From contig JBMNTP010000032.1 in the NCBI GenBank assembly GCA_050945795.1, forward strand, positions 1-20,031: 20,031 nt of DNA. Direction: 5' to 3'. The notes beneath the pieces are model-generated. The model saw only the letters and a list, made by a program, of their open reading frames with translations, was not told the DNA's origin and made no database searches. Shown here piece after piece: positions 6,998-15,181 of the stretch; positions within the stretch are counted from its first letter, which is position 1, and each line of letters begins with the position of its first letter. The DNA comes from JBMNTP01 sp050945795 (GTDB lineage Bacteria > Bacillota > Clostridia > Christensenellales > MGBC116941). A program made the position numbers and the translations under genes.

Positions 6998-7990
6998 ATG
7001 GACATTTTGAAGACAAAAGCCAAGCGGAACAAGCTTTTTACAGGCCTTGCCATCGCTGTCGTGCTGCTTGCTTTTCCCTATATATTAAACGGAGCATTCA
7101 GCTGGAATTATGGAGTGCTGCTGGCCTGCTTTTTCCTGCTTTATGTTATAGCGGTATCCGGCCTTGATGTAGTGTTTGGATACTCGGGTCAGATTTCATT
7201 GGGTCATGCCGCCTTCTTCGCCATAGGAGCGTATGGCTCGGTTATGATGCATGAATATTTTGGCCTGCCCATACCGCTAACAATGCTGTTAGGTACCATA
7301 CTCGCCACACTTATTGGCGCACTTATCGCTTATCCCGCGTCTAAGCTGGTATTCCACTTCCTCTCGCTCGCTACAATTGCGCTAGGCGAGATAGTATATC
7401 AGTTTGTGGCGCAGTCGCCCGGCAATATAACCGGCAACTTCACCGGCTTTTTCACAGACACAATAAGCTTTTTCGGCTACAAGCTTGATAGCTACACAAA
7501 ATACTATTATTTCTCGCTTATATGTACGGTGATTTTCCTGGCCGTTAAGGTAAACCTCGTTAATTCGCGGGTGGGCAGGGCGTTTATAGCTATACGCGAA
7601 AACTCGCATGCCGCCAACGGAATGGGGATAAACGTAAGAAAGTATAAAGTCATTGCGTTTGCCGTAAGCGCTTTTTTCACCGCCTTCGCCGGAGCCATGT
7701 ATGCGCATCTGGTGCGGTTTATAAGCCCGGATACCTTTATGCAAAGGCAATCTGTAATGTTCCTTACAATGCTGCTTTTCGGAGGCACAGCGTCGCTTGG
7801 CGGCCCTATAATAGGCGTGCTTGCCATACAGGCGCTTAACGAGCTGCTGCGCAGCGCCGAGCGTTATCAGATGCTTATATACGGTGTGCTGTTGCTTATA
7901 GCCATAGTTGCTATTCCGGGCGGTCTTTATGGCGTATTAAAGGATATCGCAAGGCTAGTGAAAAGAGGTAAGAAAAATGCTGACGGTTGA
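6998..7990 (+). CDS. livM: Liv-type ABC importer permease, LivM family
   Basis: A 330-residue polytopic membrane protein, the second half of the channel. Typical LivM landmarks are 'SGLDVVFGYSGQISLGHAAFFAIGAY' (around residues 54-79), the coupling loop 'GRAFIAIRENSHAANGMGINV', 'AFFTAFAGAMYAH' and 'LLFGGTASLGGPIIGVL' near the C-terminus. The start ATG follows GGAGAGG. Its last 14 bases overlap the start of the LivG-type ATPase gene, which suggests translational coupling. Confidence 0.93.
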   Translation: MDILKTKAKRNKLFTGLAIAVVLLAFPYILNGAFSWNYGVLLACFFLLYVIAVSGLDVVFGYSGQISLGHAAFFAIGAYGSVMMHEYFGLPIPLTMLLGTILATLIGALIAYPASKLVFHFLSLATIALGEIVYQFVAQSPGNITGNFTGFFTDTISFFGYKLDSYTKYYYFSLICTVIFLAVKVNLVNSRVGRAFIAIRENSHAANGMGINVRKYKVIAFAVSAFFTAFAGAMYAHLVRFISPDTFMQRQSVMFLTMLLFGGTASLGGPIIGVLAIQALNELLRSAERYQMLIYGVLLLIAIVAIPGGLYGVLKDIARLVKRGKKNADG

Positions 7991-8729
7991 GCATCTTACG
8001 ATGGAATTTGGCGGGCTGATAGCCAATAATGATATCACTCTTACTGTGGATGAAGGCAGAATAACCGGACTTATAGGCCCCAACGGCGCCGGCAAGACTA
8101 CATTTTTTAATGTGGTAAACGGCGTTTATAAGCCGAACAGCGGCACAATAAACTTTCTTGGCAAAAGAATAGACGGATTGCAGCCTTTTGAGGTAAACCA
8201 GCTGGGCATATCGCGTACTTATCAGGTAATAAACCTGTTTAAGAAGATGAGCGTTATGGACAATGTAATGGTGGGTATGCATTCGCGTATGAAGCAGGGC
8301 TTTTTCGCTTCCATGTTAAAAACAAAGGGCGAGAGAAAAGAGGAAGAAGAGTGCCGCGAGAGGGCGTATGAATGGCTAGAGTTTGTAGAACTTAAAGATC
8401 GCGCTTTTGAGCAGGCGGGCGCTTTGTCATACGGCGAGCAAAGGCGGCTTGAGATAGTGCGCGGCCTTGCCAGCAGTCCAAAGCTTATTTTACTAGACGA
8501 ACCGGCGGCGGGCATGAATACCCGAGAAAAAGAATCGCTTAATGAATTGCTTGATGAGATAGTAAGGCACGGCGTTACAATACTGATTATTGAGCATGAC
8601 ATGAAGATGATTATGAACGTTGCGGATTATATTTATGTGCTGAACTATGGCAAAAAGCTGGCTCAGGGCACGCCGGAGGAGGTTCAGAACAATCCCGAGG
8701 TCATAGCCGCATACTTAGGGGAGGATTAA
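7977..8729 (+). CDS. livG: Liv-type ABC importer ATPase, LivG family
   Basis: A 250-residue cytoplasmic nucleotide-binding subunit that powers import by ATP hydrolysis. It has Walker A 'GPNGAGKT' (34-41), the signature 'LSYGEQ' (150-155), Walker B 'LILLDEP' (170-176) with catalytic E175, and H-loop H207. The signature 'LSYGEQRRLEI' and the post-Walker-B 'AAGMN' are characteristic of LivG, distinguishing it from LivF. It overlaps the permease gene by 14 bases and is separated from the next ATPase gene by a single base, consistent with heterodimer assembly from one message. Confidence 0.95.
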   Translation: MLTVEHLTMEFGGLIANNDITLTVDEGRITGLIGPNGAGKTTFFNVVNGVYKPNSGTINFLGKRIDGLQPFEVNQLGISRTYQVINLFKKMSVMDNVMVGMHSRMKQGFFASMLKTKGERKEEEECRERAYEWLEFVELKDRAFEQAGALSYGEQRRLEIVRGLASSPKLILLDEPAAGMNTREKESLNELLDEIVRHGVTILIIEHDMKMIMNVADYIYVLNYGKKLAQGTPEEVQNNPEVIAAYLGED

Positions 8730-8730
8730 T

Positions 8731-9453
8731 ATGGCGCCATTGCTAGAGGTTAGAGATCTTCATTATTATTACGGCAATATACACGTCGTTAAGGGCATAA
8801 ACCTGAAGGTGGAAAAGGGAGAGATTATAACGCTTATAGGCGCGAACGGCGCCGGCAAAACAACAACCCTTAGAACCATTTCCGGTTTGACTCCTGCGTC
8901 CGGTGTTAAGGGGGAGATTTTTTTCCAGGGCAAGCCTATACATAAGATGCCGGGAAATAAAATATTAAGGCTGGGACTGTCCCAGGTGCTGGAGGGAAGG
9001 CATATTTTCTCCAAGCTTTCGGTGCAGGAAAACCTTATGATAGGCGCTTATACAAGGAAAGATACAAAGAAAGTTAAAGATGATCTTGATCAAGTATATG
9101 CTCTTTTCCCGCGCCTGCTAGAGCGCAGAGAGCAGATGGGCGGCACTTTGTCGGGAGGGGAGCAGCAAATGCTGGCGATAGGGCGTTCGCTTATAGCCAG
9201 ACCGGAGTTAATCCTTCTCGATGAGCCTTCACTTGGGCTCGCGGCGCTTATAGTTAAGGAGATATTCGCCTCGATAAGGAAAATCCGAGAAGAGGGCACT
9301 ACGATTATGTTTGTGGAACAGAACTCAAAGATAGCCCTTTCAACGGCGGATAGAGGATATGTTATGCAGACCGGTGAGATAACTCTTGAGGATTCCTGCT
9401 CCGCACTTTTGCAGAATGAGGAGGTAAAGAAGGCTTATCTTGGCGTAAGCTAA
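8731..9453 (+). CDS. livF: Liv-type ABC importer ATPase, LivF family
   Basis: A 240-residue nucleotide-binding subunit, partner of the LivG-type ATPase. Walker A is 'GANGAGKT' (37-44), the signature 'LSGGEQ' (140-145), Walker B 'LILLDEP' (160-166), and the 'VEQN' segment near residue 195 has Gln where LivG has the H-loop His, as is normal for LivF. 'VLEGRHIFSKLSVQENL' matches the LivF Q-loop region. One unusual detail is 'PSLGLAALIV', where most LivF proteins have 'GLAP'. It completes the five-gene importer; the dehydrogenase gene follows after 26 bases. Confidence 0.95.
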   Translation: MAPLLEVRDLHYYYGNIHVVKGINLKVEKGEIITLIGANGAGKTTTLRTISGLTPASGVKGEIFFQGKPIHKMPGNKILRLGLSQVLEGRHIFSKLSVQENLMIGAYTRKDTKKVKDDLDQVYALFPRLLERREQMGGTLSGGEQQMLAIGRSLIARPELILLDEPSLGLAALIVKEIFASIRKIREEGTTIMFVEQNSKIALSTADRGYVMQTGEITLEDSCSALLQNEEVKKAYLGVS

Positions 9454-9479
9454 CGGAAAAATTTTAAGGAGATGGCAAC

Positions 9480-10451
9480 ATGAGTTTTAAAGTATTGCTC
9501 GCACAGGATGTTTCGGAGCCGGGTAAAAAGCTGCTGCGTGATAACGGGTATGAGTTGGTATTGGCGCCCGATGAGAGGGAGGAAACAATTATTAAGCTTA
9601 TAGCCGATTGCGACGCGGTTTTCTCCAAAACGCTTTTTCTAAACGAGGAAATGCTAAAGGCGGGGAAAAAGCTTAAAGTAGTGGCGAAACACGGCGTCGG
9701 CGTTGATAATGTGGTGGATGTTAATACCGCTACAAAGCTGGGGCTTTATGTGGTAAGAACGCCGCTTGCCAATATGGACTCGGTAGCCGAGCATGCCATG
9801 CTGGCGATACTCGCACTGGCAAAGCAGGTGCTTGCTATGGACAAAGCAGCAAGGCGGGCAGACTTTGAAGCTCCTTTGCGTCATGAGATACACGATGTTG
9901 CCGGCAACACGCTCGGCATAGTGGGTATAGGCAATATAGGACGCAGCCTGGCGAAAAAGGCGCATATGGGTTTTGATATGAAAATTATAGGGTATGACCC
10001 ATATGTAGATAAGGACACTTTGCCCGACTATATAGAATTAAAAGGAAATCTTGAGAGCTTGCTGCGTGAGTCGGACTTTGTAAGCTTGCATTTAAGCGCG
10101 TCGGAGCAGACGAAGGGCATGATAAACAAAGACACGCTAGGCATGATGAAGCCGAGCGCCTTTATTATAAACTTCTCGCGCGGCTCAAATGTAAATGAGG
10201 ATGACCTATATTACGCGCTTTCAAACAAACGTATACGCGGAGCCGCTCTCGACGTATACGAGAAAGAGCCGGTCGATCCGGATAACCCGCTGCTTACCCT
10301 CGATAATATATTGCTGTCGCCGCATAGCTCGGCGCTTACCGCGGAGGCGATGGATCGTATGAGCTATCAGGGGGCGCAGGGTATAGTTGAGGTTTTAAGC
10401 GGCAAAGTTCCTTCATGGTGCGTTAATTATGAAGATGTGAATAATAGATAA
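9480..10451 (+). CDS. D-isomer-specific 2-hydroxyacid dehydrogenase (SerA-like)
   Basis: A 323-residue cytoplasmic NAD(P)-dependent oxidoreductase that should interconvert a D-2-hydroxyacid and its 2-oxoacid. The Rossmann motif is 'GIGNIG' (149-154), with D173 in 'IIGYDPY' after the second beta strand, which suggests NAD rather than NADP. The catalytic triad of the family is visible as R234 in 'NFSRGSNV', E263 in 'YEKEP' and H282 in 'LSPHSSA'. It lacks the C-terminal ACT/regulatory domain of biosynthetic phosphoglycerate dehydrogenases, so it is more likely catabolic. AAGGAG precedes the ATG. Lying next to a LarA-like racemase and an importer, it may oxidise the epimer the racemase makes; this is inference. 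Confidence 0.92.
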   Translation: MSFKVLLAQDVSEPGKKLLRDNGYELVLAPDEREETIIKLIADCDAVFSKTLFLNEEMLKAGKKLKVVAKHGVGVDNVVDVNTATKLGLYVVRTPLANMDSVAEHAMLAILALAKQVLAMDKAARRADFEAPLRHEIHDVAGNTLGIVGIGNIGRSLAKKAHMGFDMKIIGYDPYVDKDTLPDYIELKGNLESLLRESDFVSLHLSASEQTKGMINKDTLGMMKPSAFIINFSRGSNVNEDDLYYALSNKRIRGAALDVYEKEPVDPDNPLLTLDNILLSPHSSALTAEAMDRMSYQGAQGIVEVLSGKVPSWCVNYEDVNNR

Positions 10452-10552
10452 ACAGATAACAAGCGTTTATGCGTGTTTTAAAAGTTAGATGCTTTTATAC
10501 GCGCTGCGCTTTTATGTCGAAGTTCGGCAAAATATAAAAAGGCGGTATTATT
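10452..10552 (+). other. Intergenic spacer before zinc dehydrogenase gene
   Basis: About 100 bases with no clear promoter or terminator. It contains AACAAG (10458-10463) with TATG at 10468-10471, which is loosely like the repeats around the operon promoter, and a GCGCTGCGC odd-centred palindrome near 10500. AAGGCGG lies a little far upstream of the ATG at 10553. Confidence 0.3.
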
Positions 10553-11581
10553 ATGGACAAAATGAAATGCGTAAAAATCGAAGCAGCGAACAAGCTCAGT
10601 ATAATTGAAAGGGATAAACCTGTTTTAAAAGAAGGCTATGCCATACTTAAGGTGCTGTATGGCGGCATCTGCGGTTCAGACCTTGGCACATATAAAGGCA
10701 CCTTCTTTTACTCTAAATACCCTGTGGTGCCGGGACACGAGTTTTCAGCCGAGATAGCCGAGGTAGGCCCTAACTCATTAGGGCTTAAGCCGGGAATGAT
10801 AGTAACTGCGAACCCGTATTTTAACTGCGGCAAATGCTATGCCTGCCGTCGGGGTCATGTGAACTGTTGCATGGCAAACAAGACAATGGGCGTAATGATG
10901 GACGGGGCGTTTGCCGAGTATATTGAGATGCCTATCGAGCGCGTTTATGACGGCAAGGGCATACCCGCGAAAGAACTGGCGGTTGTAGAGCCTTTCGCTA
11001 TAAGCTATCATGCGGCTAAAAGGGCGGCTGTAAAGCCGGGTGAGCGCGTGTTGGTTGTCGGTGCCGGAACGATAGGATATTTAGCCGCGGCCGCCGCTAA
11101 GATGCTGGGCGCCGAGGTATATATATCGGATATTTCCCAGGCAAAGTTAGATTATGCTGCGAAGCTTGAGCCTGCCGGCACAATTTTAAATGACGACAAT
11201 GACACTTTCGCACAAAAAATCAAAGATATTACCAACGGAGATGGCTTTGATGTATGCATAGAGGCGGTAGGTTTGCCGTCGACGTTTATGAATTGCATAG
11301 ACGCCGCCGCTCACAGGGGCAGGGTGGTAATAGTCGGCATAGGCAAAACCAACCTCGACTTTTTCTACTCCATAATACAGACAAAAGAGCTTGATATATT
11401 CGGCAGCAGAAATGCCCTTAAAGAGGATTTCATAGAGCTTATTGATAAAGTAAACGCCGGAGAGGCAATAGACCTTTTGAGCGTTGTATCTAAGGAGTAT
11501 TCTTTCCTCGAGGCCGAGCGCGCATTTAAAGAGACGGTTTCGGATATCGGCGGAAGGCTAAAAGTATTGCTCCGTTTCTAA
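10553..11581 (+). CDS. Zinc-dependent medium-chain alcohol/polyol dehydrogenase
   Basis: A 342-residue MDR-superfamily dehydrogenase, close in architecture to sorbitol, threonine and galactitol-phosphate dehydrogenases. Catalytic-zinc residues are C40 in 'GGICGSDL', H62-E63 in 'VPGHEF' and E146 in 'VVEPFAI'. All four structural-zinc cysteines are present (C92, C95, C98, C106, with C-x2-C-x2-C-x7-C spacing). The Rossmann motif is 'GAGTIG' (170-175), and D193 in 'YISDIS' favours NAD. It would oxidise a secondary alcohol of a polyol or sugar acid, or run in reverse. It is the penultimate gene of the plus-strand run, 78 bases before the probable epimerase start. An in-frame ATG at 10562 is an alternative start. 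Confidence 0.92.
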   Translation: MDKMKCVKIEAANKLSIIERDKPVLKEGYAILKVLYGGICGSDLGTYKGTFFYSKYPVVPGHEFSAEIAEVGPNSLGLKPGMIVTANPYFNCGKCYACRRGHVNCCMANKTMGVMMDGAFAEYIEMPIERVYDGKGIPAKELAVVEPFAISYHAAKRAAVKPGERVLVVGAGTIGYLAAAAAKMLGAEVYISDISQAKLDYAAKLEPAGTILNDDNDTFAQKIKDITNGDGFDVCIEAVGLPSTFMNCIDAAAHRGRVVIVGIGKTNLDFFYSIIQTKELDIFGSRNALKEDFIELIDKVNAGEAIDLLSVVSKEYSFLEAERAFKETVSDIGGRLKVLLRF

Positions 11582-11659
11582 CGGCTGTAAACCGCGCCGC
11601 TTGGCGAGTCGGGAAATGGCGTGGCAAGCTGTACCAATATGAAAGAGGTGGCGAGCATT

Positions 11660-13054
11660 ATGTTGTATCCTGAATCTTTTGTAAGGCATGAAGAAGACGA
11701 GCTTTTCGCCGATTTACGGCAGGGTGAGGATGTACTTGTAGCGCGCGGCGGAGGCAGATTGTATTTAGAGCTTGAAGGTGTGGAGACGGAGGGCGTAAAG
11801 CTTTGCCGCATGGACAATAAAAATAGGCGGGTGCTAAACGGCTATCTTTCGTATACCGCTCCTACCGCGATAGGCAGGGAAGCGGCGTCGTTCGGACTGG
11901 GCGATAGGCTTGGGGTATGCGGCCCAGCGCTACTTGATGCGCTTGCCGGCTGCCCTGTTATGCCGGTATTGGCGCAGCAGAGCCTGCGCGAGCTTACGCT
12001 TACCAACAGAAGCTATCATGACGTTATGGACAGCGCTTCATGGGCGGTGTTTAAGCGCGGCTGGAAGAGGGGCTGGGCGGCTGATGGAGATCATCTTAAG
12101 CATTATGATGATATAAGCGCGGCTATATCTTACGGCTGTACCATGATAACGCTGGATTGCTCCGACGCATTATCGCCAGAGCCGAAAACGGATGCAGAGC
12201 TAGAAGAGAGGTATCAGAAGCTGGACGCCGGACTTCGGGAAATATATGAGAAGAAGTATATAGGGAATAAGGAGGCGGTATCTTTAGGCGCCGACTTTAG
12301 CAAGCGTGAGCTTATGTCGGTGGCGGTGGTTTACTCAGGAGCCGCAGAGCTTGCTAAAAGAGTGTATTTTGAGCTTATAAAGACGGCGGATCGTGAAATC
12401 GATCTAGAGGTTTCCCTCGATGAAACGGCCTGCACCACTACATACTGCGCACATTATTTTGTAGCACGCGAGCTTGCCGATGCCGGAGCCGAGATAATGA
12501 GCCTTGCGCCGCGATTTGTAGGTGAGTTCCAAAAGGGCATTGATTACATAGGCGACATCGCCGAGTTTTCGGATGATTTACTCGCCCACGCCCGCATAGC
12601 AAAGCATTTCGGGTATAAAATAAGTGTGCATTCGGGCAGCGATAAATTCAGCATATTCCCTTATGTCGGCGAGCATACCGATAAGCTTTTCCATATAAAA
12701 ACGGCGGGGACGAACTGGCTGCAATGCATAAGGATGATAGCAGCCGAGCAGCCGCAGCTCTATCGAAAAATACACCAAAAGGCTTTGGAGTCTTTTGATA
12801 AAGCGGCAGCCTATTATGTTGTTCATGCCGATCCTGCGGCGGTGCCGGATATTGGAGATATGAAGGATATGCAGCTTGAAAGCCTTTTTGACAATAACGA
12901 TTGTCGGCAGCTTATACACATAACATATGGCTTTATACTGCAAGATAAAGAGCTTCATAGCGCTATATACCACACGCTAGAAGAGAAACGGGAGCAGCGG
13001 GATAAGTATGTTAGCGGGCATATTGATGCGCATATAAAAGCTTTAGGTTTCTAA
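11660..13054 (+). CDS. uxaE: UxaE-type tagaturonate epimerase family protein
   Basis: About 464 residues from the ATG at 11660, which has AGAGGTG (11644-11650) at good spacing; an in-frame GTG at 11621 would add 13 residues but lacks a site. Recognised family segments are 'FGLGDRLGVCGPALLDAL', 'PVLAQQSLRELTLTNRSYHDV', 'WAADGDHLK', 'YGCTMITLDCSD', 'LAPRFVGEFQKGIDYIGD', 'ISVHSGSDKFSIFPYVGEHT' and 'HIKTAGTNWLQCIRMIA'. Characterised UxaE proteins epimerise D-tagaturonate and D-fructuronate at C3, allowing galacturonate to enter the glucuronate branch. Here no uronate isomerase or mannonate dehydratase accompanies it, so the true substrate may be another keto sugar acid. It is the last gene of the plus-strand run and is followed by a strong terminator. 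Confidence 0.82.
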   Translation: MLYPESFVRHEEDELFADLRQGEDVLVARGGGRLYLELEGVETEGVKLCRMDNKNRRVLNGYLSYTAPTAIGREAASFGLGDRLGVCGPALLDALAGCPVMPVLAQQSLRELTLTNRSYHDVMDSASWAVFKRGWKRGWAADGDHLKHYDDISAAISYGCTMITLDCSDALSPEPKTDAELEERYQKLDAGLREIYEKKYIGNKEAVSLGADFSKRELMSVAVVYSGAAELAKRVYFELIKTADREIDLEVSLDETACTTTYCAHYFVARELADAGAEIMSLAPRFVGEFQKGIDYIGDIAEFSDDLLAHARIAKHFGYKISVHSGSDKFSIFPYVGEHTDKLFHIKTAGTNWLQCIRMIAAEQPQLYRKIHQKALESFDKAAAYYVVHADPAAVPDIGDMKDMQLESLFDNNDCRQLIHITYGFILQDKELHSAIYHTLEEKREQRDKYVSGHIDAHIKALGF

Positions 13055-13065
13055 AGAGCGATAAT

Positions 13066-13095
13066 AAAAAAAGTGTGCTTGCGCACACTTTTTTT
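13066..13095. terminator. Bidirectional intrinsic terminator between convergent operons
   Basis: AAGTGTGC (13071-13078) pairs with GCACACTT (13083-13090) around a TTGC loop. The flanking A5 and T5 tracts extend the stem and supply a U-tract in both directions. It lies between the uxaE stop (13054) and the binding-protein stop (13123), so one structure can end both converging transcripts. Confidence 0.92.
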
Positions 13096-13122
13096 ATTTG
13101 CTTTATTAACACTTACCGCATC

Positions 13123-14373
13123 CTATTTTTTAAAGTCAGCGCGTGTTATGACGTTCTTTATCACAGGTGTCTGGTTCTCGGTGTAAGCCAGGTTCTGTGT
13201 TGTTGCGCCTATCTGCTGCTCGTTGAACGAGTATAGAGTTGCAACGCCCTGTACTTCGCCGAGATCCTGCATGGCTTCCTGTATAGCGGCGGGATCCTGT
13301 GAACCAGCTTTTTCGATAGCCGCTTTGAGTATTGTGAGTATGTCGTAAGCGGAGGAGCTGTTCATGTCAGCTTCTATGCCGTATGTTTCGCGATACTCAG
13401 CCGCAAAGCTCTTGCCGGGCTCTGTTTCGATTGTGGGAACCCAGTCAGCTATTGAATACCAGTCGTTTGCAGCGTCGCCAGACAGGGAAATTGTTGTTGA
13501 AGCAGCGGCGTCCGGGCTGCCCAGCTTGATGATATCGCTAAGGCCGGCGTCTGCCATGCCCATCTGTATAAGAGCTGCTTCGTTGGGGTGAGCTATCATA
13601 ACGATACCGTCAACGCCCGCTTCTTTTGCCTGGCTAAGGAAGCCGGCAAACTGCTTTTCGTTAGTTGTGAAGGAGAGAACTATCGCCGGCTCAACGCCGT
13701 ATTCCTTCATGAACTTGATTGTATTGTCGGCAAGGCCCTGTCCGAAAGCGTTTGTATCATGGATAACGGCTATTTTCTCGGCTTTAAGCACGTTTACAAT
13801 AGCGTCAGCCAGCGAAGCGCCGGTGCCTACGTCGTTAATACGGTTCTGGTATGAGTAGGGGTTGTCCGGAACAGCTTCCGCGAACCTTACGCTGGAGCCG
13901 TGGACGATGGAGGGTATTTCATACTGCTTAACAAAAGGCAGTGTCGCCAATCCCTGGTTGCTGTACTGTCCGCCGTAGATGGCGCTGATGTCGCCGCGCG
14001 AAGCCAGCTTATGATAAGCGTTTGCCGCGCCGGTTTCCGTATGCTGCGTGTCCTCGTAAACAATCTCAACCTGCTTGCCAAGGATGCCGCCTTCAGCATT
14101 TGTTTTCTCCAGCCAAAGTTCAGAAGCGTCCTGACAGAATTTGCCTGTCAAAGCGCCCGCGCCGGTGAGGGGCAGATAGCAGCCGATATAAATTTTATCA
14201 AGCTTGTCAAACTCGCTATCCGAAACGGGGGATGCATCGTCCGTTGACGGCGCCGCGGAATCTGTTGCCGGAGCGTCCGTAGCGGGACTGGGGCTAGGGC
14301 TGTCCTGTGCTGTGCAAGCTGCCGCTGCGAAAATCAGGCAGAAGATGAGCAACAGGGAAATCAGCTTTTTCAT
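13123..14373 (-). CDS. Second Liv-type solute-binding lipoprotein
   Basis: A 416-residue extracellular binding protein. The signal peptide 'MKKLISLLLIFCLIFAAAAC' ends at the lipobox cysteine, C20, and is followed by a long Ser/Pro/Thr/Asp linker that tethers the domain to the membrane. The mature fold is type I periplasmic binding protein, with 'YIGCYLPLTGAGALTGKF', 'AEGGILGKQVEIVYEDTQHTETGAANAYHKL' and 'AVIHDTNAFGQGLADNTIKF'. GGAGG lies at normal spacing before the ATG. It is clearly diverged from the first binding protein, so it is not a recent duplicate. It is the last gene of the minus-strand importer operon, whereas binding-protein genes usually come first. Its intact signal sequence shows what the first binding protein should look like. 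Confidence 0.93.
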   Translation of the reverse strand: MKKLISLLLIFCLIFAAAACTAQDSPSPSPATDAPATDSAAPSTDDASPVSDSEFDKLDKIYIGCYLPLTGAGALTGKFCQDASELWLEKTNAEGGILGKQVEIVYEDTQHTETGAANAYHKLASRGDISAIYGGQYSNQGLATLPFVKQYEIPSIVHGSSVRFAEAVPDNPYSYQNRINDVGTGASLADAIVNVLKAEKIAVIHDTNAFGQGLADNTIKFMKEYGVEPAIVLSFTTNEKQFAGFLSQAKEAGVDGIVMIAHPNEAALIQMGMADAGLSDIIKLGSPDAAASTTISLSGDAANDWYSIADWVPTIETEPGKSFAAEYRETYGIEADMNSSSAYDILTILKAAIEKAGSQDPAAIQEAMQDLGEVQGVATLYSFNEQQIGATTQNLAYTENQTPVIKNVITRADFKK

Positions 14374-14400
14374 GTTTGTACCTCCAAATTGTTTTTGATG

Positions 14401-14432
14401 CCGCTTTTTATTCGCGTATCGCGAAGGAGCGG
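14401..14432 (-). other. Nested hairpin between LivF-type and binding-protein genes
   Basis: TTCGCG (14411-14416) pairs with CGCGAA (14420-14425) over a 3-base loop, and outer arms CCGCT (14401-14405) and AGCGG (14428-14432) can close the structure. No T-tract follows on the minus strand. It may protect or process the message so that the distal binding-protein mRNA is more abundant; this is inference. Confidence 0.5.
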
Positions 14433-14458
14433 TTTTATATGTACGGCCATAAGGCCTG

Positions 14459-15181
14459 TTACATACTGGCTAATTTACCGAGATAGGCCTCGAGTACTGC
14501 GGGGTCGTTCCTCAAATCCTCGGGAGCGCCGCCGGTTACTATACGGCCTTGTTCAATAACATAAGCATGGTGTGATACTTCAAGCGCCAGCCTGGCGTTT
14601 TGTTCAACGAGAAGTATCGGAAGGCCTGTTTTGTTTATATCGACAATTGTTTTGAACAGTTCTTCAACAACTATCGGCGCAAGACCCATTGAAGGCTCGT
14701 CAAGCATAAGCAGTTTGGGACGTCCCATTATAGCGCGTCCTATAGCTAGCATCTGCTGCTCGCCGCCAGAAAGGCTCCATGAAAGCTGGTTTTTGCGCTC
14801 CAAAAGCCTTGGAAAAAGATCATATACAAAATCCAACTCTTTTTTAAACGAACCTTTACCAAAAACGCCGCCCCATGCCACGGTGCCTATTTCAAGATTC
14901 TCTCTAACCGTTAGGCCAGGGAAAACCAACCTGCCTTCAGGAACATGAAGTATACCGGCTGAAGTAATATCCCTAGGGGTTTTGCCCAGCATTTCACGGT
15001 CTTCATACTTTATGCTGCCGGTGCATTTAATCATGCTCGATATAGATTTAAGCAAAGTTGATTTACCAGCGCCGTTGCTGCCTATAAGGCAGACTATCTG
15101 TCCGGCTCCCACGCTTACATTTATACCCTTAAGCGCTTCGATTGAACCGTAATATGCGCGAAGATCTTTTATCTCTAACAT
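14459..15181 (-). CDS. livF: Second Liv-type ABC importer ATPase, LivF family
   Basis: A 240-residue nucleotide-binding subunit. Walker A is 'GSNGAGKS' (34-41), the signature 'LSGGEQ' (137-142), and Walker B 'LLMLDEP' (157-163), followed by 'SMGLAPIVVEEL', the standard LivF continuation. 'HVPEGRLVFPGLTVRENL' marks the Q-loop region. Its start overlaps the end of the LivG-type gene by 7 bases, which suggests coupled translation and heterodimer formation. Confidence 0.95.
   Translation of the reverse strand: MLEIKDLRAYYGSIEALKGINVSVGAGQIVCLIGSNGAGKSTLLKSISSMIKCTGSIKYEDREMLGKTPRDITSAGILHVPEGRLVFPGLTVRENLEIGTVAWGGVFGKGSFKKELDFVYDLFPRLLERKNQLSWSLSGGEQQMLAIGRAIMGRPKLLMLDEPSMGLAPIVVEELFKTIVDINKTGLPILLVEQNARLALEVSHHAYVIEQGRIVTGGAPEDLRNDPAVLEAYLGKLASM

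Noticed and set aside
11621..11659. Upstream GTG start for the UxaE-type gene
   Set aside because: It lacks a ribosome binding site, whereas the ATG at 11660 has AGAGGTG at good spacing and gives a normal N-terminus.
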